From NCBI GenBank assembly GCA_029262055.1, contig JAJDAD010000002.1, positions 1-64,000 of the forward strand: a stretch of 64,000 nucleotides of DNA, given 5' to 3'. The notes under the pieces were generated by a model. That model was not told the DNA's origin. It worked only from the letters and a program-made list of their open reading frames with translations, and did not search any database. Shown piece by piece: positions 35,112 to 43,193 of the stretch. The translations under genes and the position numbers were made by a program. Origin of the DNA: Candidatus Zhuqueibacterota bacterium (GTDB lineage: Bacteria; Zhuqueibacterota; Zhuqueibacteria; Oceanimicrobiales; Oceanimicrobiaceae). Each line of letters starts with the position of its first letter. Position 1 is the first letter of the stretch.

Positions 35112-35863
35112 CCAAAATTTCCGTGCACGTAGTCGTAGGTCATTTTCTGTGCGGGGTTATCCGAAAACATCACTTCATTGGAATCGATTTCAATAAGATC
35201 ACCATTGAGAATGAAGGCCGTGCGATTACACAGCCGCCGGGCCTGCTGCACCAGATTCGTAACGAGAATGATGGTCACCTCGGAACGTAGCTCCTTCAGG
35301 ACGTCCTCAATGCGCATGGTGGTGACCGGATCGACTGCAATGGAGAATTCATCCAGACAGAGGATTTCCGGCTGGTGAGACAGCGCCCTGGCGATGGTCA
35401 GTCGTTGCTGTTGTCCGCCGGAGAGCTTGGTGCCGAGACTGTCCAGCCGGTCTTTGACTTCGTCCCACAACGCCGACTGAATCAGGCAGCGCTCCACCAG
35501 TTCGTCTAGCTTCGACTTGTCGCGAAGTCCGGCAGCACGCGGCGCGAACGCGACATTGTCATAGATCGACAGCGGCAGGCCGACCGGCAGGGGGAAGACC
35601 ATTCCAATTTTTCGGCGCAATTCGTTGACGTTCTTTATGCTTTGGATATTGTCGCCGTCAATTGTTACCGTGCCTTCGACACGGGCTCCGGGTATAAACT
35701 CGATCGTCCGATTGATCACCTTTAGGAGCGTGGTCTTACCTGACTGGGCCGGACCGACGACGCCCAGTATTTCGTTTTTGTGCACATCAAAAGAAACGCC
35801 TTTGAGCGCCTCCTTTTGGCCATAACGTACACGTAAATTGGAAATCTCTATTTTCTTCGCCAC
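35108..35863 (-). CDS. PstB-like ATPase with degenerate Q- and H-loops
   Basis: The 251-residue protein is a PstB-like ABC ATPase: Walker A GPAQSGKTT (37-45), intact signature LSGGQQQRLTIARAL (about 147-161) and Walker B ILCLDEF (Glu172). The Q-loop reads VFPLPVGLPLS, so the Gln is Pro91. The H-loop reads VTNLVQQARR, so the catalytic His is Asn203, and the usual SALD D-loop is IAVD. These losses would weaken hydrolysis at its own nucleotide site while its signature still serves the partner PstB. Encoded between pstA and pstB in the same operon, four-base overlap with pstB. Confidence 0.83.
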   Translation of the reverse strand: MAKKIEISNLRVRYGQKEALKGVSFDVHKNEILGVVGPAQSGKTTLLKVINRTIEFIPGARVEGTVTIDGDNIQSIKNVNELRRKIGMVFPLPVGLPLSIYDNVAFAPRAAGLRDKSKLDELVERCLIQSALWDEVKDRLDSLGTKLSGGQQQRLTIARALSHQPEILCLDEFSIAVDPVTTMRIEDVLKELRSEVTIILVTNLVQQARRLCNRTAFILNGDLIEIDSNEVMFSDNPAQKMTYDYVHGNFG

Positions 35864-35879
35864 GGTTCTTTTTTCCGGA

Positions 35880-36818
35880 TTACCATTTTTTGCGAGAACG
35901 CAAATAGACCCTGAGCACGATGGCCAGAGCGTTAACCAGGAGTACCGTGCCTAACAGTACAACTGCCGTTCCATACGGCAACGCTTCCGGTACGTTGGGA
36001 ACTTGCGTTGAGATAGTAAAAAGGTGCATGGACAGGGCCATACTCTGATCGAACAGTCCGTATGCGAAGATATCGCCTTTCTCGATCGCCTTAAAGAAAA
36101 CAGCGCCGGTAAACATTATCGGAGCTGTTTCACCGGCCGCCCGGGAGACCTGCAGAATGATGCCCGTCAGGATGCCACTGATAGAGTTAGGCAACACAAT
36201 GCGTCTGATCGTCTGCCAGCGGGTCGCCCCGACATTCCAGCACGCTTCGCGGAAGGCTGTGGGCACGGCGCCCAGAGCTTCCTTGGTGCTGGCTATGATC
36301 ACCGGCAATGTCATGATCGCCAGGGTCAGCGAGGCGGCCAGAATGGAGCGGCCCATACCGGCAAAGAGGACAAACGCGCCAAGTCCGAAGAGCGCGTGCA
36401 CTATGCTTGGCACGCCGGCAAGATTGACAACAGCCAGATTTATGATACGCGTGAACCAATTTTCCCGTGCGTACTCGTTCAGGTAGACCGCAGCCAGAAC
36501 GCCTATAGGAGCAGACACAAGAAGTGAGATCCCCACCAGGTAGAGTGTGCCCAAAAAAGCCGGCCAGATGCCGCCCGCCCGCATGCCACGCACGGGGTTG
36601 TCCAAAATGAAGTTAATCGACAATATGGGGGCAGCTTTGTAGATGAGGTAGCTGACGATTAGAAGAAGCGGGAAAATCATGAGCAATGTCATTGTCAGAA
36701 AGGTAAGTCTGGCAAGCTTTTCCGTGAACTTCTTCCTTCTGACCAGGGCTGTCTCCCTGAATCTTGTCTGCGGATCTAGTGTCACCGGGTTCGGCGAGGT
36801 TGTGGCTGACGTACTCAT
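35880..36818 (-). CDS. pstA: Phosphate ABC transporter permease PstA
   Basis: The 312-residue inner-membrane protein has six or seven hydrophobic helices. The cytoplasmic coupling segment lies at about residues 205-225 (EACWNVGATRWQTIRRIVLPN), the EAA-type loop of PstA that contacts the ATPase. ILQVSRAAGETAPIMF is a typical PstA segment. It forms the membrane channel with PstC. Its start overlaps the end of pstC by four bases, and the PstB-like ATPase follows 17 bases downstream. Confidence 0.9.
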   Translation of the reverse strand: MSTSATTSPNPVTLDPQTRFRETALVRRKKFTEKLARLTFLTMTLLMIFPLLLIVSYLIYKAAPILSINFILDNPVRGMRAGGIWPAFLGTLYLVGISLLVSAPIGVLAAVYLNEYARENWFTRIINLAVVNLAGVPSIVHALFGLGAFVLFAGMGRSILAASLTLAIMTLPVIIASTKEALGAVPTAFREACWNVGATRWQTIRRIVLPNSISGILTGIILQVSRAAGETAPIMFTGAVFFKAIEKGDIFAYGLFDQSMALSMHLFTISTQVPNVPEALPYGTAVVLLGTVLLVNALAIVLRVYLRSRKKW

Positions 36819-37708
36819 TTATTGCGGATTCCCTTTACGACCAAATCTGATGCCAGGTTGACAATAAATGTGATCGTAAAAAGTAAGATGCCAATGATGA
36901 ACAGAACCTGGTAGTGGTCGGAGCCTACCGGCGCCTCACCTAACTCTGCAGCGATGGTCGCTGTTAGAGTTCGGACCGAGTCGAGAATATTAGAGGGAAA
37001 TTGCACGGAATGCCCGGTGGCCATCAACACGGCCATGGTTTCACCGACGGCCCGGCCGATGCCGAGCAAAACGGCGGCCAACAAACCGTTCTTGCCCGCC
37101 GGTAAAAGAACCCGGTAGATGACCTGCCAACGCGTGGCCCCGAGTGCCTCTGCAGCCTCGCGGTATGAGTCGGGAACGGCTTTAAGCGCGTCCTCTCCGA
37201 TAGAGACGATAATCGGCACACTCATCAAGGCAAGAATGATTCCGCCATTCAAAACGGTAAGTCCGATGGGCGCATCGAAGAGATCAATGATAACGCCGTT
37301 CATCACAGTCAAACCGATAAATCCCCAAACCACCGACGGAATGGCGGCGAGCAACTCGATGACGATCTTAAACGTTTCCTTCAGCTTCGGGCCACAGAAC
37401 TCCGAGACGAAGATTGCGGCACCGAGACCAAACGGGACAGCTATTGCCATCGAGAGAGCAGTCACGCTGGCGGTGCCGGCAAGTAAGGCCAGTACACCAT
37501 AGCGTTTGTTGCTGACGGATGTTGGGAACCACTCCGGACTGGTGAGGAATTGGCCAATGTCCAGTCCGGAGAAAAGGAAACCGGAGCCTTCCCGGAAGAC
37601 AAAGAAGAAAATACCAAAGACAAAAAGAATCGCACTGAAGCCACAGAACCGGATAATGCCTTCAATAATCCGCTCTGTGACAGACTCTAAGCGGCTGCGG
37701 TTGATCAT
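36815..37708 (-). CDS. pstC: Phosphate ABC transporter permease PstC
   Basis: The 297-residue membrane protein has about six helices. The coupling loop YREAAEALGATRWQVIYRVLLP (about residues 185-206) and GIGRAVGETMAVLMATGH are PstC hallmarks, and PSVVWGFIGLTVMNG in the third helix region also fits. It forms the phosphate channel with PstA. The ATG follows directly on the pstS stop, and the 3' end overlaps pstA by four bases, so pstS-pstC-pstA are tightly coupled. Confidence 0.9.
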   Translation of the reverse strand: MINRSRLESVTERIIEGIIRFCGFSAILFVFGIFFFVFREGSGFLFSGLDIGQFLTSPEWFPTSVSNKRYGVLALLAGTASVTALSMAIAVPFGLGAAIFVSEFCGPKLKETFKIVIELLAAIPSVVWGFIGLTVMNGVIIDLFDAPIGLTVLNGGIILALMSVPIIVSIGEDALKAVPDSYREAAEALGATRWQVIYRVLLPAGKNGLLAAVLLGIGRAVGETMAVLMATGHSVQFPSNILDSVRTLTATIAAELGEAPVGSDHYQVLFIIGILLFTITFIVNLASDLVVKGIRNK

Positions 37709-38647
37709 TTAGTTTGAGCTATCTGAGCTTTCAGTCATGGGAGCACCGGTCTCGAGAGGCACATAGCCGTTTGCCGAGACGATTTTTTGGCCCGCAGCGG
37801 ACAGAATCCAATCCAGGTATTCTTTCGCTTTCCCGGTTGCTTCACCCAAAGAGTAAATGTAAAGCGGCCGGGCAATCGGGTAGTCGCCGCTCAGAGCATT
37901 GTCAACATTGGGCGAGAATGCCTGTTCTCCGGCCTTTTTGGCGACGTCCAGGACTTTGACGTGGTCGGTGCGGTAGCCCATGCCACTATAGCCAATGGCG
38001 CACGGGGTCTTCTCGACCAACTCGACCACATCTTTGGAACCATGCAAATCGCGTGATCCTAACTTGAAGTCGGCGGTGTTTCCCAGCAAGGCTTCACGAA
38101 AGTAGTGGTAGGTACCGGAATTAGATTGGCGGCTGATTCGAATGACCTCATCGCCCGAACAGGTGCTATGACTGATTCCGAGCTGCGACCACTTGGTAAT
38201 ATTGCCGCCCTCGCCATAGATATTTGCCAACTGCTCGATGCTGATTTCATTCATGGGGTTCTCTTCATGAACGTAAACCGCAAGGGCGTCATAGCCAACG
38301 ATTAGCTCAACCGGGGTTTTGCCGGTATTGGCTTTGGCGCGTTCAATCTCACTCGCTTTCATTTGCCGGCTGCAATTGGCGATGTCGACAGTACCGTTAA
38401 TCAATGCGGCGATTCCTGTTCCGGAACCCCCACCGGAGACTTCAACGGAGACCGTAGGCTGGACGTTGGCGTACTCTTCGGCCCAGGCTTGTGCCAGATT
38501 CACCATGGTATCCGACCCGGCATTCTGGATAACAGCCTTGTCGCTGGTCTCTGTCTCACTGCTATCACCCCCGGAACCACATCCAGCTACTGCGATCATA
38601 AGGGTGAAGATTACAAACAGGTAGAGCAATTGCTGACGCTTGGACAT
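37709..38647 (-). CDS. pstS: Phosphate-binding lipoprotein PstS
   Basis: The 312-residue substrate-binding protein has a lipobox (AVAGC, Cys23), so it is anchored in the periplasm. Binding-site segments are GSDTMVNLAQAWAEEY near residue 45, SGGGSGTGIAALINGTVDIANCSR, and RQSNSGTYHYFRE. The ligand-binding Ser/Arg/Asp pattern of PstS is visible in SGTG and SRxxNSGT. It delivers phosphate to PstC/PstA. A GGAGG ribosome site lies at the very end of the upstream phoU-fusion gene. Translation therefore probably follows that gene. Confidence 0.9.
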   Translation of the reverse strand: MSKRQQLLYLFVIFTLMIAVAGCGSGGDSSETETSDKAVIQNAGSDTMVNLAQAWAEEYANVQPTVSVEVSGGGSGTGIAALINGTVDIANCSRQMKASEIERAKANTGKTPVELIVGYDALAVYVHEENPMNEISIEQLANIYGEGGNITKWSQLGISHSTCSGDEVIRISRQSNSGTYHYFREALLGNTADFKLGSRDLHGSKDVVELVEKTPCAIGYSGMGYRTDHVKVLDVAKKAGEQAFSPNVDNALSGDYPIARPLYIYSLGEATGKAKEYLDWILSAAGQKIVSANGYVPLETGAPMTESSDSSN

Positions 38648-38649
38648 TA

Positions 38650-39777
38650 TTATCCTCCTCTTTTCTTACTTTTCTTGCTAAGCTCGTTCTCGCCACTAAT
38701 CGCCTGTATGAGACCTCGTATATGCGTATCCAGGTATTTGTACGTTTTTTCGTATGCAGTGTGGATTTCTTCTTCTGATCCTGTTGCTTTTGACGGGTCT
38801 TTAATGTTCCAACGAATCCGTACCGTCTTAGACGGTGGCGGTGGAAAGGCTTCTTCAGCCTCTTTACAGAGGGTGACGATAGCTGTGTAATCACCCAAAT
38901 TCAATGTCTGGTGCAAATATCTGGACGTTTGCTTTGAAATGTCAATCCCTTTTTCCGCCATAAACTTTATGGTTTGCGGATCGATTGGTTTGGGTGAAAG
39001 GCCTGCGCTGCTGAACTTGAATCCTTTGACGCCGAGTGAATTGGCTATTCCTTCTGCAACCTGGCCTCGACATGAATCGCGCTCATCGACAAAGAGAATG
39101 CGTACAACATCCTTGCCTTCATGCTTGATATTCTCACCGGTGCACATGTAAAGCACTTCTTCACAAATGTTGGTGGCTTGATCCGCAACTCTTTCAAATC
39201 GGCTGGCTATGATCATCAAAGGCGGCAGGACTTCAGAAGGCATCTTACGCTCATCCCGAAGGGTCACCAATTCGTTGTGAATTTCATAACGAACTGCATC
39301 AACTTGCTTCTCCAGGTCCAGGGTTGATTTCGCAAGCTCTGGATTTTCTTCTTCAAATGCGAGAAGTGCGTTGCGCAGCATCGGGATGGACAAATTTGCG
39401 ATATCAGAGAATTTTTCGTAGGAGGGTTGCGGCTCGACTTCGCTTAACTTGAGAACTTGACGGGCAACGCTCTCTGCATAGTCACCGACTCGTTCAAGTT
39501 CGTTATTGATTTTGATCACGGAATAGACAAATCGCAAATGGCTGCCGGCCGGCTGCTGCCGCACCAGGAACTCAAGGCAGAGTCCATCCAATTCCTTTTC
39601 CAATTCATCAATTTCACGATCCCGAAGAATCACTGCATAGGCAGCTTCCTGATTCATCTCCACAAGGGCGTTTAAGCTGTTGCTGACAGCTTGCTCCGCC
39701 AAGGATCCCATCTTTATGACCTTGTCACGAATTTCAGTGATATCTTTTTGTAAAGTCTTTTCTAAACGAGAGGGCAT
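38650..39777 (-). CDS. phoU: PhoU fused to a LMW-phosphatase/ArsC-like domain lacking the catalytic Cys
   Basis: The 375-residue protein joins two domains. Residues 5-218 are a PhoU with both helix bundles and the metal-binding motifs NNELERVGDYAESVA (near 91) and FERVADQATNICEE (near 194). Residues 224-360 match arsenate reductase/low-molecular-weight tyrosine phosphatase: RILFVDERDSCRGQVAEG and IRWNIKDPSKATG near 327. In that family the nucleophile is the first Cys of the CX5R loop. Here it is Asp231, while the loop's Cys236 and Arg237 and the general-acid Asp327 remain. The domain may therefore bind phosphate or a phosphoryl group without catalysis, giving PhoU a sensor. It is first in the pst operon. 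Confidence 0.85.
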   Translation of the reverse strand: MPSRLEKTLQKDITEIRDKVIKMGSLAEQAVSNSLNALVEMNQEAAYAVILRDREIDELEKELDGLCLEFLVRQQPAGSHLRFVYSVIKINNELERVGDYAESVARQVLKLSEVEPQPSYEKFSDIANLSIPMLRNALLAFEEENPELAKSTLDLEKQVDAVRYEIHNELVTLRDERKMPSEVLPPLMIIASRFERVADQATNICEEVLYMCTGENIKHEGKDVVRILFVDERDSCRGQVAEGIANSLGVKGFKFSSAGLSPKPIDPQTIKFMAEKGIDISKQTSRYLHQTLNLGDYTAIVTLCKEAEEAFPPPPSKTVRIRWNIKDPSKATGSEEEIHTAYEKTYKYLDTHIRGLIQAISGENELSKKSKKRGG

Positions 39778-40120
39778 TTCAAAACTCCCTGTTCACCAAA
39801 CCTGACACGCGAACTCATGATTTTAAGTTTGGAAATGTAGAGAAACAATTCAAAGCTTTCAACTTTTATGAAAAATAATTCACTAAATAGACGAATTGCC
39901 GTTGCTCTTTCTGAGCCGCCGCCGGTTATCAAGAAACTTCGGTCAGCATGTCCCGCGACTTAACGGGCTAACTTGCTTTACCTTGGAAAGGAAGAATCGA
40001 AAATCAGGAATTTGGCAAGGTGTCAGGTCGCCGGCATCTGGAGGCGGGAGGCAAATGTGCTCTCGCTTTCTCTCGTACAGGTCAAGTTTGATTGCTTAAA
40101 GGAAGGAAGCCAATAAAAAG
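39778..40120. other. Intergenic gap upstream of phoU-pst operon
   Basis: This 343-base stretch lies between the STAS gene stop and the phoU start, both on the minus strand. The part next to phoU (about 39820-39890) is AT-rich and could hold the operon promoter. I could not identify a clear Pho box or -35/-10 pair. The small plus-strand ORF here has no ribosome site or protein-like character. Confidence 0.4.
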
Positions 40121-40465
40121 CTAACTGTTCAGTCCCTGTACCGCATCCTCAACACTTTCATAAGTGTCGAAAATTTGAGTCAAATTAGTCATCTTGAGCA
40201 GGCTTTGTACCGGTGCCTGCAAATTGCTCAAGACAAGATTGCCGTCTTTCTTCTTGATGGAAGAAAGCGACGCGATCAGTTCGCCCAGGCCTGTGCTGTC
40301 TATCCAATTCACTTTTGACAGATCCAACACTATCTTGAGGATCCCGCGTTTCATCAGGTCACGGATTCTTTCCTGGACTTTGCCTTTGCCTTCGATGCCG
40401 GAAAGTTTGCCTTCGATCCTGCAAATAGCAACATCGCCTTCGATATTTTCTATAACCTTAATCAT
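40121..40465 (-). CDS. STAS-domain anti-sigma-factor antagonist
   Basis: The 114-residue protein is a single STAS domain of the SpoIIAA type. The motif LSKVNWIDSTGLGELIASL holds the phospho-acceptor Ser57 in DSTGLG. The upstream strand FxGKLSGIEGKGKV and the C-terminal LTQIFDTYESVEDAV helix are standard. Such proteins bind or release an anti-sigma kinase, depending on Ser phosphorylation. No kinase, phosphatase or sigma factor is seen in this window. It may serve partner-switching controlled elsewhere. Confidence 0.88.
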   Translation of the reverse strand: MIKVIENIEGDVAICRIEGKLSGIEGKGKVQERIRDLMKRGILKIVLDLSKVNWIDSTGLGELIASLSSIKKKDGNLVLSNLQAPVQSLLKMTNLTQIFDTYESVEDAVQGLNS

Positions 40466-40727
40466 GCTGATGGACTTTCTTGCTTTATTAGAAGTTCCTG
40501 AGGCTGCCTCTGGAACAAGTCTGAATTTAGATGTTCTCTTTTCAGGTTATTTGATTGACAACAACACCGCACTTGCCCAACTGCAAGTTGCAGATCCACA
40601 AGTACGTGCTACCTTCCAGACTCCTGGTTTTCAAGAATAAGTCAACACTAAGAGCCGAATAGGGGAGGAGTTCGCGCCAAAACACCACAATATAAGGCGT
40701 CGACCTAAATAATACAAGCGAAAACGC

Positions 40728-41690
40728 TCACTCCCACTTACTTAAATTTACATTTTCGGGATTGTCATCCTGCTGGTAACCATTGAGCGTCATGCGCAGT
40801 TCGTTCTGGACCACCTGGTAACCCATAGCAAGAATCTGGCGGTAGGCGTTCTGGTAGCGCAGCGGGACTCTGATATAGATCGCTGCCAGCTCCTCCACGG
40901 TGGCAAACGCTTCGAGTTTGCCCAGGACAAGCCGGAGGGCTGCTGGCCCACTTTGCGCGGCCAGTTGCAACGCGTTCACTTTTAGGAAGTGGCGGCGCTC
41001 TTCAGCGGTATAGGTTTCAGTGTGTACCAGGGCGAATCCGAGCACTCGCTTGCTGCGCCTGAATGCCAGGCCATCACCATAGCCCGCCTCATGCAGTTGT
41101 TGTATTTCGCCAGTGTAGTCCAGGCCAAGCTCCAGGGATGCCGACAATTCAGAAATGTCGTTCAGGATGGATTTGCGCTGGGCAACGGTGGATTCGGCGT
41201 AGCTTGTGATTTCGCAGTCTTCGGTGGGCACCTTTTGCGGGGATTGCGTCACCTCTTTTACCAGGTCGACTGTGAGTCTTTCGGGTATGAATCCTAACTT
41301 CGTGTAAAACGCCAGGTTCCGGCTGGAACCGGCCGCTAGCTCCAGACCGATGGTGGCTGCCCTGCTTGCCTGCAATTGCTCTATTGCAGCTTCGACGACT
41401 TTTTTGCCCAAGCCTTGCCCCTGCTTCGCCGGCAAGACACTGAGCGGACCGATCCAGCCTAAAGTGCCCCAGAGGTGGGTGAAACAGTAGGCAACGATCC
41501 GGCCCTTTTGCACAATTACGAATGAGCCGCCGGGGTTGGCCTCAAGGTACATTTGGAGGAAGCTGAGATGACATAGCGGGACCCGTCCTTTGGCCAAACC
41601 GCTATCCCTTCTTGCGTGGGTAAACGATTTGGACAGGAGTAAGTTGACTTGCTCCAGATCCTCCTGCTGCATCGGTCGCAACTTGCTCAT
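40728..41690 (-). CDS. GNAT-family N-acetyltransferase
   Basis: I placed the start at the ATG 41690 (MSKLRPMQQEDL; 320 residues); a TTG at 41702 is an alternative. The N-terminal 150 residues are a GNAT fold with the acetyl-CoA pyrophosphate loop at GPLSVLPAKQGQGLGKKVVE (Q-x-x-G-x-G/A form). The C-terminal half (about residues 165-320) continues with a weaker second GNAT-like fold, so this is a tandem or fused acetyltransferase. It lies four to sixteen bases after the aminotransferase stop and is probably in one operon with it. Acceptor unknown. Confidence 0.8.
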   Translation of the reverse strand: MSKLRPMQQEDLEQVNLLLSKSFTHARRDSGLAKGRVPLCHLSFLQMYLEANPGGSFVIVQKGRIVAYCFTHLWGTLGWIGPLSVLPAKQGQGLGKKVVEAAIEQLQASRAATIGLELAAGSSRNLAFYTKLGFIPERLTVDLVKEVTQSPQKVPTEDCEITSYAESTVAQRKSILNDISELSASLELGLDYTGEIQQLHEAGYGDGLAFRRSKRVLGFALVHTETYTAEERRHFLKVNALQLAAQSGPAALRLVLGKLEAFATVEELAAIYIRVPLRYQNAYRQILAMGYQVVQNELRMTLNGYQQDDNPENVNLSKWE

Positions 41691-41706
41691 CTGGGTCTGC
41701 AATCCT

Positions 41707-42828
41707 TCAGCGTTGCATCTCGTCTGCTACCCGGTTCAAGGTGGCGATGGCTGGGCCTATCTTATCATCACTCACTGCAAAGGAGAGCCGGAAGTGCGTG
41801 TTGTATTGGGAGAAAGCGTTGCCGGGGATCACAAAAACCTTCTTCTCAATGCACCGGTCGACAAATTCATCCGCGCGCTTACCCGGCGCTTCGGGGAAGA
41901 GGTAGAATGCCCCGGCGGATTTTGGAATTGTGAAACGACTGCTTAATCCTGCAATGAAGGCGGACCGTCTTGCGCGATACTTTTCCACTTCGGCGCTCGT
42001 GTCGCAAGCCAGCGCCCGCACCGCGGCTTTTTGCGCGATGGAATTGGCACAAACATAGGAATATTGTTGCAGCGTAGCCATCGCCTCGATTACATTTTTC
42101 GGGCCGCTAACATAACCGAGGCGCCAGCCGGTAATGCCGGTTCGTTTGGAAAAGCCGCTGATCACAATGGCGGCGTCCATCACATTGGCGATACTGGTAA
42201 ACGGCGTTTGTGAATAGACAAACTGATCGTAGATTTCGTCGGAAACCACATGCAAACCATGACGTTCGGCAAGTTCGGCGACCATGCGTAGTTCCGCCGT
42301 AGTGTAAACCACGCCGGTCGGATTGCCCGGGTGATTGAGGACGATTGCCCGGGTTCGATCTGTTATGAGCGGTTCAATCGCATCCGCCCTCAGCGAAAAA
42401 TCCGGGTAAGTGTCTATGAAGCGCGGCACACCGCCGCACATGATCACAACATTGGCGTAGGCCACGAAGTAAGGGTCCACAATCAACACTTCGTCGCCGG
42501 GACTCACCACCGCCATCATCGCCAAATAGTAACCACCGGTTGCGCCGGCAGTGATTAGCAAGTCTTCGAAACTGAGTTTGCGTTGCCTGAGCTCCGTTGC
42601 GATGGCTTCCCTTAGCTCAGGCAGACCACGGGTGGAGACGTAGTGGTTAAATCCCGCATGTATCGAGAGCGCTGCTTCGTCTCTTACCGGCTTGGGAACA
42701 TCGATGTCGGGATCGCCGATGGAGAGGTCTATGCCGTCGGGATTTGCACAGGCCAGGTCAAAAATTCGCCGAATGCCGGACGGCGGGATCTGATGGACAC
42801 GCTCAGACAGACATCCGGATGCATTCAC
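41707..42828 (-). CDS. Class I/II PLP-dependent aminotransferase
   Basis: I chose the GTG at 42828 (373 residues) because it lies just upstream of the family-typical beginning LSERVHQIPPSGIRRIFDLA, and a GAGG sequence sits about ten bases before it. The frame upstream to 43050 has no aminotransferase character. The PLP lysine lies in ISGFSKRTGITGWRLGYVSG. Further motifs are TAGATGGYYLAMMAV, LNHPGNPTGVVY (Asn of the PLP pyridine ring) and the C-terminal FRLSFAVSDD. It transfers amino groups between an amino acid and a 2-oxo acid, resembling aspartate aminotransferases. The GNAT follows downstream. Confidence 0.83.
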   Translation of the reverse strand: MNASGCLSERVHQIPPSGIRRIFDLACANPDGIDLSIGDPDIDVPKPVRDEAALSIHAGFNHYVSTRGLPELREAIATELRQRKLSFEDLLITAGATGGYYLAMMAVVSPGDEVLIVDPYFVAYANVVIMCGGVPRFIDTYPDFSLRADAIEPLITDRTRAIVLNHPGNPTGVVYTTAELRMVAELAERHGLHVVSDEIYDQFVYSQTPFTSIANVMDAAIVISGFSKRTGITGWRLGYVSGPKNVIEAMATLQQYSYVCANSIAQKAAVRALACDTSAEVEKYRARRSAFIAGLSSRFTIPKSAGAFYLFPEAPGKRADEFVDRCIEKKVFVIPGNAFSQYNTHFRLSFAVSDDKIGPAIATLNRVADEMQR

Positions 42829-43099
42829 CGATGATTGTCCTCTGCGCTTTGGGGAGTGGTGAGCGAATGAGAGATTTGCGAATAAAACATGATAACACAC
42901 AATGATGCAGATAGAAAAAACGTCTTCGGCACTTTGCCTTGCATGCAAGGCACAATATAGAAAGTTTTGCACCAGAGTCCAATAGAAATCCAGCCCATCG
43001 TATTCCGTTTTGGTTAAAATGACCTGTAGACAGATGCAGTGTGGCGTCAACCGAGATCAAATGAAACACTTGCATTCCGGAATAAAACTCGATATATTT

Positions 43100-43132
43100 T
43101 ATATTCTAACAATAGAATATAGTGAATTCTAT
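43100..43132. promoter_or_regulatory. Overlapping AT-rich inverted repeats upstream of the outer-membrane barrel
   Basis: Two overlapping palindromes lie 60-95 bases before the gene at 43194. One is TATATTCTA, spacer ACAA, TAGAATATA (43100-43121). The other is ATAGAAT, seven-base spacer, ATTCTAT (43112-43132), which shares the middle arm. Together they give three alternating half-sites in a very AT-rich patch of the 365-base gap 42829-43193. This arrangement can be a DNA-binding operator or a promoter-proximal hairpin. No transcription-factor gene is next to it. Confidence 0.4.
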
Positions 43133-43193
43133 GTAAATAGACGTTTACTGCACGAGCAGTGCCGCCAGCCATTTTAACATTTCGGGAAATGAT

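Noticed and set aside
40194-40640. 148-residue frame on the plus strand over the STAS gene
   Set aside because: Antisense to a clear STAS domain with its own start; no independent support.
42829-43050. N-terminal extension of the aminotransferase to 43050
   Set aside because: The 74 extra residues do not look like an aminotransferase and include a Cys/aromatic-rich stretch; GTG 42828 gives the usual length.
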